Shown in pieces: positions 28,863 through 39,382 of a DNA stretch of 64,000 nucleotides. The stretch comes from Pseudomonas paraversuta (GTDB taxonomy: Bacteria; Pseudomonadota; Gammaproteobacteria; Pseudomonadales; Pseudomonadaceae): the NCBI RefSeq assembly GCF_904063065.1, contig NZ_CAJFCL010000004.1, forward strand, positions 310,001 to 374,000. The letters run 5' to 3'. The notes beneath the pieces are model-generated. The model was not told the origin of the DNA and ran no database searches. It worked only from the letters and a program-made list of their open reading frames with translations. Numbering within the stretch: the stretch's first letter is position 1; every line of letters begins with the position of its first letter. The translations under genes were made by a program, and so were the position numbers.

Positions 28863-28945
28863 TTGCAGGAGCGAGTTGTGAGGCTCGCAAAATTTGGAAT
28901 CGCGAGCCTTCGGGCATCCGGGTACCGGAAAGGCTCGCTCCTACA
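28863..28945. repeat. REP pair, family A, between ompR and envZ
   Basis: Outer arms TGCAGGAGCGAG and CTCGCTCCTACA with an inner pair AGGCTCGC / GCGAGCCT. It fills most of the 111-bp ompR-envZ gap and ends 20 bases before the envZ ATG on the transcript. Confidence 0.8.
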
Positions 28946-28954
28946 AATGATCCG

Positions 28955-29695
28955 TCACTTGGTCGCGTTGCCGTCCGGCACGAACACATAGCCTACGCCC
29001 CAGACAGTCTGGATATAGCGCGGTTTGGACGGGTCAGGTTCGATCATGCGGCGCAAGCGGGAAATCTGAACGTCGATGGAACGCTCCAGGGCATCCCATT
29101 CACGGCCACGGGCCAGGTTCATCAGCTTGTCGCGGGTCAACGGCTCGCGGGCATGCATGACCAGCGCTTTAAGCACGGCGAACTCGCCGGTGGTGAGCAT
29201 GTGAACTTCATCGCCACGCTTGAGTTCGCGGGTTGCCAGCGACAACTCGTAATCACCGAAGGTAACGCTTTCGTCTTCGCTGCCCGGTGCACCCGGTACC
29301 GGCGCTGCCTGACGACGCAATACCGCACGCACCCGCGCCATCAGCTCGTCAGGGTTGAACGGCTTGGCCAGATAATCGTCCGCGCCCAGTTCCAGGCCCT
29401 TGATGCGGCTCAGTTCGTCACCTTTGGCGGTCAGCATGATGATCGGCACACGGTTGCCCGCAGCACGCAGGCGGCGGCAAGCGGACAGCCCGTCTTCACC
29501 GGGCAGCATCAGGTCCAGCACCACCAGGTTGAATACCTCGCGGGCCAGCAAACGGTCCATTTGTTCCACGTTCGGCACAGCGCGGGCGCGATAGCCCTTG
29601 CTGACGAAGAAACGTTCCAGCAGGCTGCTCAGCCCCGGATCGTCGTCAACGATGAGAATTTTTTCGCCTTCTGCCGCTTGTGCAATGCTGCTCAT
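28955..29695 (-). CDS. ompR: OmpR/AmgR-type response regulator
   Basis: DNA-binding response regulator, 246 residues. The receiver domain carries the acidic pocket KILIVDDDPG (about 12-21), phospho-acceptor Asp in NLVVLDLMLPGEDG near 57-70, and Lys in DDYLAKPFNPDELMARV. The C-terminal winged helix ends with SRLRRMIEPDPSKPRYIQTVWGVGYVFVP, the OmpR-class recognition region. It is first in the ompR-envZ operon and divergent from tex. Confidence 0.97.
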   Translation of the reverse strand: MSSIAQAAEGEKILIVDDDPGLSSLLERFFVSKGYRARAVPNVEQMDRLLAREVFNLVVLDLMLPGEDGLSACRRLRAAGNRVPIIMLTAKGDELSRIKGLELGADDYLAKPFNPDELMARVRAVLRRQAAPVPGAPGSEDESVTFGDYELSLATRELKRGDEVHMLTTGEFAVLKALVMHAREPLTRDKLMNLARGREWDALERSIDVQISRLRRMIEPDPSKPRYIQTVWGVGYVFVPDGNATK

Positions 29696-30052
29696 TAGAT
29701 GCTCCTGTGATCTCGGCGCGCATTATGGCTTAGCTGCTGTCATGCGCATGGAGTGCATTGTTAGCAGATTTTTCCTCCGCGAACAGCACGCAGACCAATG
29801 TGCGCCGTAGCGTAGCCCCCTGAATTCGGGAACGCTGGTTATAATGCGCCGCCTTTTGTGTCGGGCAACCTTGGATTTTCAAAGATCGCGCCAGAATTTA
29901 TTTTTTCAAGTCCTGGCGTAATGTGCTGATTTCGCGGGTCAACAGGCCGCCCTTTTGGCCCAGGCAGCGGCCCCGTTAAGGTCGCTCAACCAGCCTCGCA
30001 AGCCAAGAAACCCGGGCATGCGAGCCTGCTTCACAATTTGTCAGGTGGTTTT
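29696..30052. other. Intergenic region between ompR and tex
   Basis: 357 bases without a supported gene. A TATAAT box at 29840-29845 in GGTTATAATGCG is a plausible -10 for tex, but no good -35 is present 17 bases upstream. CGCCAG...CTGGCG arms flank a T-rich stretch near 29888-29920. No REP element and no recognisable small RNA. Confidence 0.5.
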
Positions 30053-32377
30053 ATGGACAGCATCAACAGCCGCATCGCCGAAGAACTTGGCGTGCGCCCG
30101 CAGCAGGTCGAAGCGGCCGTCGCGCTTCTGGATGAAGGCTCCACCGTACCCTTCATTTCCCGCTACCGTAAGGAAGTGACCGGCAGCCTGGATGACACCC
30201 AGTTACGTCATCTGGAAGAACGCCTGCGCTACCTGCGTGAACTCGACGAACGGCGTATCAGCATCCTCGCCAGCATCGAAGAACAAGGCAAATTAACCCC
30301 GGAACTGGCCCGCGACATCAAACTCGCCGAGACCAAGACCCGCCTTGAAGACCTGTACCTGCCGTACAAACAGAAGCGCCGCACCAAGGGTCAGATCGCC
30401 CTGGAAGCGGGCCTGGGTGAACTGGCAGACGGCCTGTTCAACGACCCGACGCAAACCCCTGAAATCGAAGCAGCACGTTTTGTCGATGCTGAAAAAGGCG
30501 TGGCAGACGTCAAGGTCGCACTCGACGGCGCCAAGTACATCCTCATGGAGCGCTTCGCCGAAGACGCCAGCCTGCTGGATAAACTGCGCAGTTTCCTGAA
30601 ACAGGAAGCGATCCTCAGCGCCCGGGTGATTCCCGGCAAAGAAGAGGAAGGCGCCAAGTTCCGCGATTACTTCGAACACGACGAGCCGCTCAAAAGCATG
30701 CCGTCGCACCGCGCGCTGGCGATTTTCCGTGGCCGCAACGAAGGCATTCTCAGCTCATCGCTTAAAGTCGGCGAAGAGCTGCCGGGCACCATGCACCCCG
30801 GCGAAATGATGATCAGCGAGCGTTTCGGCCTGCAAAACCAGAACCGCCCGGCTGACAAATGGCTGGGCGAAGTGGTGCGCTGGACCTGGAAGGTCAAGCT
30901 TTACACCCACCTTGAAACAGACTTGCTGGGTGAGTTGCGCGACGGGGCAGAAACCGAAGCCATCAACGTGTTCGCCCACAACCTGCATGACTTGCTGCTG
31001 GCCGCACCTGCCGGCCCGCGCGCAACCCTGGGCCTGGACCCGGGCCTGCGTACCGGCTGCAAGATTGCCGTGGTCGATGCCACCGGCAAAATGCTCGAAT
31101 ACGCCACCGTGTACCCGCACGTGCCGCACAACAAGTGGGATCAAACCATCGCCGTCATGGCCGCCCTGTGCGCCAAGCACTCGGTCGAACTGATCGCCAT
31201 CGGTAACGGTACCGCCAGCCGCGAAAGCGACAAGCTGGTGATTGACCTGATCAAAAAATACCCGGCCCTGAAAGTCACCAAAGTGATGGTGTCTGAAGCC
31301 GGTGCTTCGGTGTACTCGGCGTCAGAACTGGCCGCCAAGGAATTCCCCGACCTCGACGTATCGATCCGTGGCGCGGTGTCGATTGCCCGCCGCCTGCAGG
31401 ATCCGCTGGCAGAGCTGGTGAAAATCGATCCTAAATCCATCGGTGTCGGCCAGTACCAGCACGACGTATCCCAGCTCAAGCTGGCACGCGGCCTGGACGC
31501 CGTGGTTGAAGACTGCGTAAACGCCGTGGGCGTTGACGTGAACACCGCATCGGTGGCGCTGCTGGCCCGCATCTCGGGGCTCAATGCCACACTGGCGCAA
31601 AACATCGTCAGCCATCGCGATGAAAACGGCGCGTTCAAAACCCGCGCGGCACTGAAAAAAGTCAGCCGTCTGGGCGAAAAAACCTTCGAACAGGCTGCCG
31701 GTTTCCTGCGGGTAATGAATGGCGACAACCCGCTGGACGCTTCTGCGGTTCACCCCGAGGCCTACCCGCTGGTCAAGCGCATTGCCTCGGACACCGAGCG
31801 CGACATTCGCTCGCTGATCGGCGACGCGAGCTTTCTCAAGCGTCTTGATCCGAAGAAATTCACTGACGAAACCTTCGGCCTGCCGACCGTCACCGACATT
31901 CTCCAGGAGCTGGAGAAACCTGGCCGCGATCCGCGTCCCGAGTTCAAGACTGCCGAGTTCCAGGAAGGCGTCGAAGACCTCAAGGACCTGCAACTGGGGA
32001 TGATTCTGGAAGGCGTGGTGACCAACGTGACCAACTTCGGTGCCTTCGTCGATATCGGCGTCCATCAGGACGGCCTGGTGCATATTTCGGCCCTGTCCGA
32101 GAAATTCATCAAGGACCCGCGTGAAGCCGTAAAAGCCGGTGACGTGGTCAAGGTCAAGGTCATGGAAATCGACATTCCACGTAAACGCGTGGGTCTGTCG
32201 ATGCGCATGAGCGACACCCCCGGCGAGAAGATCGACGGGGCTCGTGGCGCGCGTCCGGGTTCGGCACCGCGCCAGCAAAACACTGCGCCGCGTAAGGAAA
32301 CCGTGGCTGCGGCCCCGGCCAATAACGCGATGGCATCGCTGTTTGCCAACGCCAAACAGCTGAAAAAACGCCCATGA
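30053..32377 (+). CDS. tex: Tex family transcription accessory protein
   Basis: Nucleic-acid-binding protein related to eukaryotic Spt6, 774 residues. Domain order: N-terminal helical Tex region ([20 protein letters not shown]), the YqgF/RNase H-like core ([23 protein letters not shown] near 328-350), helix-hairpin-helix repeats ([22 protein letters not shown]), and an S1 RNA-binding domain ([32 protein letters not shown] near 646-677). The Ala/Pro/Arg-rich tail is disordered. ATG chosen with AGGTGG four to five bases before it. The last four bases overlap the start of the thioesterase gene. Confidence 0.96.
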   Translation: MDSINSRIAEELGVRPQQVEAAVALLDEGSTVPFISRYRKEVTGSLDDTQLRHLEERLRYLRELDERRISILASIEEQGKLTPELARDIKLAETKTRLEDLYLPYKQKRRTKGQIALEAGLGELADGLFNDPTQTPEIEAARFVDAEKGVADVKVALDGAKYILMERFAEDASLLDKLRSFLKQEAILSARVIPGKEEEGAKFRDYFEHDEPLKSMPSHRALAIFRGRNEGILSSSLKVGEELPGTMHPGEMMISERFGLQNQNRPADKWLGEVVRWTWKVKLYTHLETDLLGELRDGAETEAINVFAHNLHDLLLAAPAGPRATLGLDPGLRTGCKIAVVDATGKMLEYATVYPHVPHNKWDQTIAVMAALCAKHSVELIAIGNGTASRESDKLVIDLIKKYPALKVTKVMVSEAGASVYSASELAAKEFPDLDVSIRGAVSIARRLQDPLAELVKIDPKSIGVGQYQHDVSQLKLARGLDAVVEDCVNAVGVDVNTASVALLARISGLNATLAQNIVSHRDENGAFKTRAALKKVSRLGEKTFEQAAGFLRVMNGDNPLDASAVHPEAYPLVKRIASDTERDIRSLIGDASFLKRLDPKKFTDETFGLPTVTDILQELEKPGRDPRPEFKTAEFQEGVEDLKDLQLGMILEGVVTNVTNFGAFVDIGVHQDGLVHISALSEKFIKDPREAVKAGDVVKVKVMEIDIPRKRVGLSMRMSDTPGEKIDGARGARPGSAPRQQNTAPRKETVAAAPANNAMASLFANAKQLKKRP

Positions 32378-32757
32378 CGCTCCCCGACGGCCTGACCCAA
32401 AGCGCCTTCAGCGAGCTGATCGGTTGCCGCGTGCAGTCGGTGCAAGACGGTATTGCGCAGGTTGCACTAAGCCTGGAACCGCAACTGCGCAACCGGGGCG
32501 GCAAACTGCACGGCGGGGTTTTGTTCAGCCTGGTGGATATCAGCATGGGGCTGGCGTGTTCCAGCGTCCATGGCTTTGACCAGCAGAGCGTGACCATCGA
32601 GTGCAAAATCAACTACATCCGGGCAGTGTCCGAAGGCGAAGTACTGTGCATCGCCAAAGTCATTCACCCCGGAAGGCGCACCCTGGTCGTCGAGGCAGAC
32701 GTGCTGCAAGGCGACAAACTGGTGGCGAAAGCCCAAGGCACCTTCGCCGTCCTGTAG
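32374..32757 (+). CDS. PaaI-type hotdog-fold thioesterase
   Basis: Small acyl-CoA thioesterase of the hotdog superfamily, 127 residues. The active-site loop [21 protein letters not shown] near 43-63 contains the HGG and downstream Asp pattern of PaaI/YbgC-like enzymes. The start overlaps the tex stop by 4 bp (ATGA), so it is translated from the tex message. Substrate is not evident; the tex-thioesterase-gshA order is common in Pseudomonas. Confidence 0.9.
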   Translation: MTLPDGLTQSAFSELIGCRVQSVQDGIAQVALSLEPQLRNRGGKLHGGVLFSLVDISMGLACSSVHGFDQQSVTIECKINYIRAVSEGEVLCIAKVIHPGRRTLVVEADVLQGDKLVAKAQGTFAVL

Positions 32758-32963
32758 CCGCCGGCAGGTGAATTGAGTTAATTTCGGCGCTGCAAGGGGC
32801 AACAGGCCCCGATGCAGTGCCGGAATTCGCTTGAAGCGCCGGGACCGAAACAAAGACGGGCGACACATTACAAGCCAGGCGACAACGCCAGTTTCAACTT
32901 CACCCTTGTAGACCGTCCTGACCACCCCCATATTGGGGCGACTGACGCGTGAAGGAATCCAAC

Positions 32964-34547
32964 TTGAGCCAACTTCTCAACCGCCGCCTGGCTCTGCTCA
33001 GCGAGCGCGCTAACCTCTCACTGCTGGAGCAGTGCCTGCACGGTATCGAGCGCGAATGCCTGCGCGTTACGGCCAATGCCCGCCTGGCGCAGACCCCGCA
33101 CCCCGAAGAACTGGGCTCGGCACTGACCAACGATCAAATCACCACCGACTATTCCGAGTCGCTGCTGGAGTTCATCACCCCGGCCCTGCCTGATCCGGCA
33201 GAGACGCTGGCCAGCCTCGACAAGATTCACCGTTTTGCCTACAGCAAACTCGGCAACGAGTACCTGTGGAGTCCTTCGATGCCGTGCCCGTTGCCGGCCG
33301 AAGAAGATATTCCGATTGCCTACTACGGCACCTCCAACATCGGACAGCTCAAGTACGTGTACCGCAAGGGCCTGGCCCTGCGTTACGGCAAGACCATGCA
33401 GTGCATCGCCGGCATTCATTACAACTTCTCCCTGCCTGAAACACTGTGGCCGGTGCTGATGAAGGATGAAGGCTTTGTTGGCACCGATCGCGACTACCAG
33501 TCCAACGCCTACATCGCGTTGATTCGTAATTTCCGTCGTTACAACTGGCTGCTGATGTACCTGTTTGGCGCTTCCCCTGCGCTGGATGCGGGTTTCCTGC
33601 GCGGCCGTTCCCATCAGCTGGAACAGCTGGATGCCGATACGCTGTACCTGCCCTACGCCACCAGCCTGCGCATGAGCGACCTGGGCTACCAGAGCAACGC
33701 CCAGGCCGGTCTGACGCCCTGCTACAACGACCTCAACAGCTACACCGACAGCCTGCGCAAAGCTGTGGCCACGCCTTACGCGCCCTATGTCGAGATCGGC
33801 ACCCACAAAGATGGCGAATGGGTGCAGCTCAATACCAACATCCTGCAAATCGAAAACGAGTACTACTCCAACATCCGCCCCAAGCGCGTGACCTACACCG
33901 GCGAACGGCCGATTCAGGCCCTGGTGTCCCGTGGCGTGCAGTATGTTGAAGTGCGCTTGCTCGACATCAACCCGTTCCTGCCCGTGGGCATCGATTTGCC
34001 TGAAGCACGTTTTCTGGATGCGTTCCTGCTGTATTGCGCGTTCCAGGAAAGCCCGCAATTCGACACTACGACCTGCAGTGATTGCTCATCGAACTTCCTC
34101 AGCGTGGTCAAGGAAGGTCGCCGTCCGGGCCTGCAATTGCAGCGCAATGGCCAGCCGGTCGACATGAAGGAATGGGCGGCAGAACTGCTGGAACAGATTG
34201 CGCCACTGGCCGCACTGCTCGATGCAAGCCATGGCGGCGACGCCCACAGCAAGGCGCTGGACGAACAGCTGGCGAAGGTCAATGACGTGTCACTGACGCC
34301 TTCAGCCAAAGTCCTGGCCAGCATGATCGAGCACAAGGAAAGCTTCTCCCAGTTCTCGATGCGCCAAAGCCTGGCCCATGCCGAGTTCTTCCGTAACGAA
34401 CCGCTGAGTGCTGAAGATCAGGCTGCATTCGAAGAAAAGGCCCGCAGTTCGCTGGTACAGCAAACCGAACTGGAACAGAACGAAGTCGGGGATTTTGATT
34501 TGTTCGTCGCCTCGTATCAGGCGAGCATTCTGGCAATCAGTAACTAA
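32964..34547 (+). CDS. gshA: Glutamate-cysteine ligase, TTG start
   Basis: First step of glutathione synthesis: L-glutamate plus L-cysteine plus ATP gives gamma-glutamylcysteine. Proteobacterial GshA type, 527 residues when started at the TTG at 32964, which has GAAGGA eight bases upstream; a GTG 15 bases earlier lies at or before that box. Motifs include [13 protein letters not shown] near 23-35 and [13 protein letters not shown] near 60-72, with HYNFSLPE near 153-160. The 206 bases between the thioesterase and gshA hold no gene or repeat that I can support. Confident. Confidence 0.96.
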   Translation: MSQLLNRRLALLSERANLSLLEQCLHGIERECLRVTANARLAQTPHPEELGSALTNDQITTDYSESLLEFITPALPDPAETLASLDKIHRFAYSKLGNEYLWSPSMPCPLPAEEDIPIAYYGTSNIGQLKYVYRKGLALRYGKTMQCIAGIHYNFSLPETLWPVLMKDEGFVGTDRDYQSNAYIALIRNFRRYNWLLMYLFGASPALDAGFLRGRSHQLEQLDADTLYLPYATSLRMSDLGYQSNAQAGLTPCYNDLNSYTDSLRKAVATPYAPYVEIGTHKDGEWVQLNTNILQIENEYYSNIRPKRVTYTGERPIQALVSRGVQYVEVRLLDINPFLPVGIDLPEARFLDAFLLYCAFQESPQFDTTTCSDCSSNFLSVVKEGRRPGLQLQRNGQPVDMKEWAAELLEQIAPLAALLDASHGGDAHSKALDEQLAKVNDVSLTPSAKVLASMIEHKESFSQFSMRQSLAHAEFFRNEPLSAEDQAAFEEKARSSLVQQTELEQNEVGDFDLFVASYQASILAISN

Positions 34548-34552
34548 AAACC

Positions 34553-34592
34553 CTTACCCGACCCTGTCCTTTGAGACGGGGCCGGGGTGAGG
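34553..34592. terminator. Hairpin between convergent gshA and argA
   Basis: CCCTTACCC...GGGGTGAGGG imperfect arms between the gshA and argA stops. No T-run follows, so it may be a repeat remnant or RNA-stability element rather than a true terminator. Confidence 0.35.
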
Positions 34593-34601
34593 GAGCGCGG
34601 G

Positions 34602-35900
34602 TTACAGCGCCTTCTCGAATATCTTGGAATTACGCTGAAAGTTGTACAGCGACGCACGCGCTGCCGGCAGTCGCTCGACGCTGCTCGGCTCAAAGCCACG
34701 TTCGCGGAACCAGTGGGCCGTGCGGGTGGTCAGCACGAACAGGGTTTTTAGCCCCTGGGCGCGGGCACGGTTTTCGATGCGTTCCAGCAGCTCGTCGCCA
34801 CGACGGCCATGGCGATACTCAGGATTCACCGCCAGACACGCCAGCTCCCCCGCATCCGAATCGGCAATCTGATACAGCGCCGCACAGGCGATGATCATGC
34901 CTTCACGCTCAACCACACTGAACTGCTCGATCTCGCGCTCCAGCACTTCGCGCGAGCGGCGTACCAGAATGCCCTGCTCTTCCAGCGGGCTGATCAGGTC
35001 GAGCAAACCACCCACGTCTTCAATCGCCGCTTCGCGGGTCACTTCGAATTGTTCCTGGGCCACCAGCGTACCGCCGCCGTGGCGGGTAAACAGTTCGGTC
35101 AGCAACGCGCCATCTTCGGCGTAGCTGACGATATGGCTACGGGCCACGCCGCCACTGCAGGCCTCGGCAGCCGCCTCCAGCAGTTCGGCCTGGTAATCGC
35201 TACCCAGACGCTTCATGTGCGCCGGTACCTGTTGCGGACGCAACTCACGGACCAGATGCCCGGTCTCGTCGAGCAGGCCCGATTCGGCACCGAACAACAG
35301 CAGCTTGTCAGCCCCCAGGTCGATAGCGGCGCGGGTAGCGACGTCTTCGCAAGCCAGGTTGAAAATCTCCCCTGTCGGCGAGTAGCCCAACGGTGACAAC
35401 AGCACGATCGAGCGCTCGTCCAGCAGGCGGTTGATGCCCTTGCGGTCGACCCGGCGCACTTCGCCGGTGTGATGATAATCCACACCCTCGAGCACACCGA
35501 TCGGGCGCGCCGTGACCAGGTTGCCGCTCGCCACCCGCAGGCGTGAACCCTGCATCGGCGAAGAGGCCATGTCCATCGACAGGCGCGCTTCAATGGCAAT
35601 TCGCAGCTGGCCGACGGCGTCGATTACACACTCCAGGGTCGGCGCATCGGTAATGCGCATGCCTTGGTGGTAACGCGGCACAAGGCCACGGGCTTCAAGC
35701 CGGCTTTCGATTTGCGGGCGCGAGCCATGGACCAGCACCAGCCGCACGCCCAGGCTGTGCAACAGCACCAGGTCGTGAACTATGTTGCCAAAATTGGAAT
35801 GCGCCACACCGTCGCCGGGGAGCATGACGACGAATGTGCAGTCGCGGTGAGCATTGATGTAAGGGGAAGCATGACGCAGCCAGTTAACGTAATCGTGCAT
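34602..35900 (-). CDS. argA: N-acetylglutamate synthase
   Basis: First committed step of arginine synthesis: acetyl-CoA plus glutamate gives N-acetylglutamate. Classic two-domain ArgA of 432 residues. An N-terminal amino-acid-kinase fold (VVMLPGDGVAHSNFGNIVHDLVLLHSLGVRLVLVHGSRP near 24-62) is used for arginine feedback. A C-terminal GNAT acetyltransferase (EREGMIIACAALYQIADSDAGELACLAVNPEYRHGRRGDELLERIE, about 330-376) does catalysis. It converges on gshA and is followed upstream by argE on the same strand with a 156-bp gap. Confidence 0.96.
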   Translation of the reverse strand: MHDYVNWLRHASPYINAHRDCTFVVMLPGDGVAHSNFGNIVHDLVLLHSLGVRLVLVHGSRPQIESRLEARGLVPRYHQGMRITDAPTLECVIDAVGQLRIAIEARLSMDMASSPMQGSRLRVASGNLVTARPIGVLEGVDYHHTGEVRRVDRKGINRLLDERSIVLLSPLGYSPTGEIFNLACEDVATRAAIDLGADKLLLFGAESGLLDETGHLVRELRPQQVPAHMKRLGSDYQAELLEAAAEACSGGVARSHIVSYAEDGALLTELFTRHGGGTLVAQEQFEVTREAAIEDVGGLLDLISPLEEQGILVRRSREVLEREIEQFSVVEREGMIIACAALYQIADSDAGELACLAVNPEYRHGRRGDELLERIENRARAQGLKTLFVLTTRTAHWFRERGFEPSSVERLPAARASLYNFQRNSKIFEKAL

Positions 35901-36022
35901 AACCAGAGCCTGTAAAAAAATGAGCAGCCTGAAAAGGGCAAAAACAGCGAACGCACAACGGGCTGGTGGTTATCGTCGAAACATACTTGGCAACACGCGT
36001 GTTCTCCTTGTGTATGGAAATG

Positions 36023-36050
36023 GCGAGAAGCTGGCTTGCCAGCCCCCACC
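36023..36050. repeat. Family B half-REP between argE and argA
   Basis: CTGGCTTGCCAG palindrome within a GTGGGGGCTGGCAAGCCAGC element (minus-strand reading), six bases after the argE stop. A single REP rather than a doublet. Confidence 0.6.
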
Positions 36051-36056
36051 TTTTTG

Positions 36057-37199
36057 CTAGGTCAGGCAATAGTGTCCGATCAGCTGACTCAATAGACGAA
36101 CTGTCGGCTGCAAACGTGACATTTCCAGGTGTTCTCCCGGTTGATGGGCGCAGGCGATGTCGCCGGGGCCCAGCACTATGGTTTCGCAGCCAAGTTGCTG
36201 AAGATAAGGCGCTTCGGTACCAAACGCCACTGCTTGCGCGCGATGCCCGGTGAGGCGCTCGGCTACCCGCACCAATTCAGCGTCGGCAGCCTGTTCAAAT
36301 GGCGGCACACCACCGGCAATCGGCGCGAAGTCGATCTGCACTTGATGCCGCTCCGCCAAAGGCTGCAGCTTGCTGCGAATGATTGCCCGCAGCTCGTTCG
36401 GGTTCATGCCCGGTAAAGGCCGCAGGTCAAACTCCAGCGAACACTGACCGCAAATCCGGTTGGGATTGTCGCCACCGTGAATGCAGCCAAAGTTCAGGGT
36501 CGGTTGCGGCACGCTGAACTGCGGGTTGCGAAACTCGTTGAGCCATTGCTGGCGCAGGCCTTTAAGCTCGCTGATGGCATCGTGCATGGCTTCCAGCGCA
36601 CTGTGGCCCAGGTCAGGGTCCGATGAATGGCCGCTGCGCCCCAGAATATCGATGCGTTCCATCATCACGCCCTTGTGCATGCGGATCGGCTTGAGCCCGG
36701 TAGGCTCCCCGATCACGGCAGCGCGCCCGAGGGGACGTCCGGCTTCGACCAATGCCCGGGCGCCTGCCATCGACGTTTCTTCGTCGCACGTGACCAAAAT
36801 CAGCAGTGGCTGTTTGAACGGCTGATCAAGCAGCGGACGCACAGCCTCGATCACCAGCGCAAAAAAACCTTTCATGTCACAACTGCCAAGGCCTACCCAG
36901 CGATTGTCGACTTCCGTCAGCTTCAGTGGATCGGTCTGCCACAGCGCTTCGTCGTAGGGCACGGTGTCGCTATGCCCCGCCAGTACCAGCCCGCCGGGGC
37001 CGCTGCCAAAGCTGGCGAGCAAATTGAACTTGCCCGGATTGACCTGCTGGATATCGCAGTTGAAACCCAGCTCGGCGAGCCAGGTCGCCAGCAAGTCGAT
37101 CACCCCTCGATTGGATTGATCCAGATGGGGCTGGGTGCAACTGACCGACGCGGTGCCGATCAAGGCAGCGAACTGCTCTTTCATGGAAGGTAAAGGCAT
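36057..37199 (-). CDS. argE: Acetylornithine deacetylase
   Basis: Hydrolyses N2-acetyl-L-ornithine to ornithine and acetate, or related N-acyl substrates. M20 family dizinc peptidase fold. LVLAGHSDTVPYDE near 73-86 supplies the first metal His and Asp, CDMKGFFALVIE near 109-120 the bridging Asp, and CDEETSMAG near 140-148 the catalytic Glu pair; a late His is in ACAHQPGEHLE. Start ATG at 37199 has AGGAAG seven bases upstream, giving 380 residues. The frame remains open far upstream, but that part is antisense to the CYTH-CHAD gene. Having both argA and argE suggests a linear route is possible beside an ArgJ cycle elsewhere. Confidence 0.94.
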   Translation of the reverse strand: MPLPSMKEQFAALIGTASVSCTQPHLDQSNRGVIDLLATWLAELGFNCDIQQVNPGKFNLLASFGSGPGGLVLAGHSDTVPYDEALWQTDPLKLTEVDNRWVGLGSCDMKGFFALVIEAVRPLLDQPFKQPLLILVTCDEETSMAGARALVEAGRPLGRAAVIGEPTGLKPIRMHKGVMMERIDILGRSGHSSDPDLGHSALEAMHDAISELKGLRQQWLNEFRNPQFSVPQPTLNFGCIHGGDNPNRICGQCSLEFDLRPLPGMNPNELRAIIRSKLQPLAERHQVQIDFAPIAGGVPPFEQAADAELVRVAERLTGHRAQAVAFGTEAPYLQQLGCETIVLGPGDIACAHQPGEHLEMSRLQPTVRLLSQLIGHYCLT

Positions 37200-37355
37200 G
37201 CGCTGACTTCCTGTTGGCTGGGCGAGGCCCATCATAGAGCCATCCAGCAGGCAGAATAAACCCGTGCGACGCGCCGGGGCGGCTTGTCCTGTACACTGCA
37301 CGGCCTTGGCAGCCACACTTTTCCCGGCTGCGCACCGATCCTGGATTTTCCGGCC

Positions 37356-38744
37356 ATGCAAAAAGAAACTGAAATCAAACTCCGCGTCAGCCGCGAAACC
37401 CTCGCCGCCTTGCGCGAGCACCCACTGCTGAAAAAGCGCAACAAAAGTGGCTGGGAAAGCCGTGAGTTGTTGAACCAGTACTTCGACACGCCTGAGCGCG
37501 ACCTGTCCAAGGCCAAGGTTGCCCTGCGCCTGCGCCGTGATGGCGAAGAAGTTATCCAGACCCTCAAGACCCGCGGCCAGAGCATTGCCGGGCTGTCGGA
37601 GCGTAACGAATACGACTGGAAGCTGGCGAAAGCCAAGCTCGACACCAAAAAACTCGACGGCGAATGCTGGCCCGAAGAGTTGGCCGAGCTGGACAAGAAA
37701 ACCCTGAAACCGATCTTCACCACAGATTTTGTCCGCGAACGCGCTGAAATTTCCTGGGGCCGCGGCAAAGCCAAGGTCGTGATCGAAGCGGCGCTGGACT
37801 TCGGCCACGTGATTGCCGGCAAGCAGAAAGAAGAAATCTGCGAGCTGGAACTCGAACTGCGCGAAGGCGAGCCGGCTGCATTGCTGGAACTGGCAGCCGA
37901 GCTGGCCGAGAAGCTGGCCCTGATGCCATGCGACATCAGCAAGGCAGAACGCGGCTATCGCCTGTTCGACGCCAACAGCTATGCCGTCAGCCTGCCGGCA
38001 CCTGTTCTGACCCCGCAAACACCGCTGGACGACGCCTTTGCTGCGCTGGCCTGGCACCTGTTGGGCAGCAGCCAGCGTCTGGCCGAGCAGTACCGTTTCA
38101 ATGGCCACTGGCGTTTGCTGCAAGACTGGGTTCAGCAACTGACTGACCTGCGGGCACTGGTCAGCAGCCTGGGTCAGGCCGCACCACGTCAATCCACCAG
38201 CGCGTTGCGTGCCGAACTCGATGCCTTGCTTGAAGACTGGCGCCCGCTGGTACAAATCGGCCAGGACGACGAAGACGTGCGTAAAGCCGCGCCGGAGCAG
38301 TTCCTGGAAGAGCTGGAAGATCCACGCTGGGGTCAGTTCTCGCTGAACACCTCGCGCTGGTTGATGGCCCGCAGCTGGACCATTGATCGCGGCACAACCC
38401 GTGGTAATCGCCAGGGTGCTGCGCAGCTGGCCAGCTGGTTGCCGCGCCTGCTGTCGGACGAAGCCATCGCCCTGCGTCTGAACCGCTACCAGCAACAACC
38501 CGAAGATCTGGCCGAGCAACTGCCACGCATCGAACGGATTCAGGCATGGCTGCGCCTGGCGCGTAACGTGCTGGAAATCCCGGAAATCGATCGTTTGTAC
38601 GGCGAAATGAACAAACTGCAGGAACTGGCCAACCAGCCAATCTCTGAAGATGCCGAGAGCAACGACTTGCTGCTCAACGCTCGCAAGCAGCAAGCGATTG
38701 CGGTGTACCAGAACCGCGCCTGGAAAACCCTGCTGCGCGGCTAA
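37356..38744 (+). CDS. CYTH and CHAD domain protein, inorganic triphosphatase
   Basis: Two-domain protein of 462 residues similar to YgiF. The N-terminal CYTH tunnel domain carries the signature ExExK (E4-T-E6-I-K8) and runs to about residue 200; it hydrolyses tripolyphosphate in characterised relatives. The C-terminal CHAD domain (about 215-455) is helical with conserved His/Lys/Arg, thought to bind polyphosphate. It is divergent from argE; the two start codons are 156 bp apart. Function is inferred from domains. Confidence 0.9.
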   Translation: MQKETEIKLRVSRETLAALREHPLLKKRNKSGWESRELLNQYFDTPERDLSKAKVALRLRRDGEEVIQTLKTRGQSIAGLSERNEYDWKLAKAKLDTKKLDGECWPEELAELDKKTLKPIFTTDFVRERAEISWGRGKAKVVIEAALDFGHVIAGKQKEEICELELELREGEPAALLELAAELAEKLALMPCDISKAERGYRLFDANSYAVSLPAPVLTPQTPLDDAFAALAWHLLGSSQRLAEQYRFNGHWRLLQDWVQQLTDLRALVSSLGQAAPRQSTSALRAELDALLEDWRPLVQIGQDDEDVRKAAPEQFLEELEDPRWGQFSLNTSRWLMARSWTIDRGTTRGNRQGAAQLASWLPRLLSDEAIALRLNRYQQQPEDLAEQLPRIERIQAWLRLARNVLEIPEIDRLYGEMNKLQELANQPISEDAESNDLLLNARKQQAIAVYQNRAWKTLLRG

Positions 38745-38755
38745 GTACCCGGCCC

Positions 38756-38785
38756 CTGCAGGAGCGAGCTTGCTCGCTCCTGCAG
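38756..38785. repeat. REP palindrome, family A, perfect and compact
   Basis: CTGCAGGAGCGAGC-TT-GCTCGCTCCTGCAG: a perfect 14-bp inverted repeat with a 2-base centre, between the convergent CYTH-CHAD and lipocalin genes. Shortest family A element in the window, resembling two REP ends joined without spacer. Confidence 0.9.
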
Positions 38786-38793
38786 CTGCAGCC

Positions 38794-39363
38794 CTACTTC
38801 GTGCCTTTGGGCATGTCCGCGTCAGGGGTACGCCAGATCAACCGTGTGGTGTCATAGCCCTGTTGTTGAGCCTTGTTCAGCAACTCCTCACGGGTTTGCT
38901 GATCGATCTGCGGCTTGCGTGACAGCAGCCACAAATAACGCCGGTCCGGATTACCCACCAGCGCCGTGCTGTAGCCATCCCCCAGGTACAACACCCAGTA
39001 ATCGCCCTTGGTCACCCCCGGCAGCAGGGATGACACCCAGTTGTCGAACTCGACCCACAGCTTGTCGGTTTTCCCCGCAACCTGGGGCGTCGCTGTGCCC
39101 GTGGCTTCTTCCCACTTGCCTTCTGCAGTCCGGCAACGGTTCAGTACTGCAACGTTACCGTCCGGCTTGAGACTGTAGTGCGCCTCGGATTGTGCACAGT
39201 TGCGCTGGAAGAACATCGGCAACCTTGCCTGTTCGTACCAGGTGCCCTGATAACGCTTGAGATCGACGCTTTCGACGGTTTTGGGGGCCAACGAATCAGT
39301 GTCGGAAGTGGCGCATCCGGCCAACAGCAGCGCAGCGCCGAGCGAAGCTAAAAGACCTTTCAT
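38794..39363 (-). CDS. Outer-membrane lipocalin (Blc family)
   Basis: Bacterial lipocalin lipoprotein of 189 residues. The lipobox LLLAGC ends at C17. The family's first structurally conserved region is YQGTWYEQARLPMFFQRNC near 39-57, and YWVLYLGDGYSTALVGNPDRRYLWLLSRKP near 122-151 covers the later strands. It probably binds fatty acids or lysophospholipids at the envelope. It lies 19 bp before the small DUF3862-like lipoprotein gene, reading on the transcript from that gene, so the two likely form an operon. Confidence 0.92.
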   Translation of the reverse strand: MKGLLASLGAALLLAGCATSDTDSLAPKTVESVDLKRYQGTWYEQARLPMFFQRNCAQSEAHYSLKPDGNVAVLNRCRTAEGKWEEATGTATPQVAGKTDKLWVEFDNWVSSLLPGVTKGDYWVLYLGDGYSTALVGNPDRRYLWLLSRKPQIDQQTREELLNKAQQQGYDTTRLIWRTPDADMPKGTK

Positions 39364-39382
39364 CGCAAACGCTCCTTAGTCC

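Noticed and set aside
37200..38693. Long upstream extension of the argE frame (about 500 codons)
   Set aside because: It is antisense to the CYTH-CHAD gene and has no family similarity; argE has a good RBS and conserved N-terminus at 37199.
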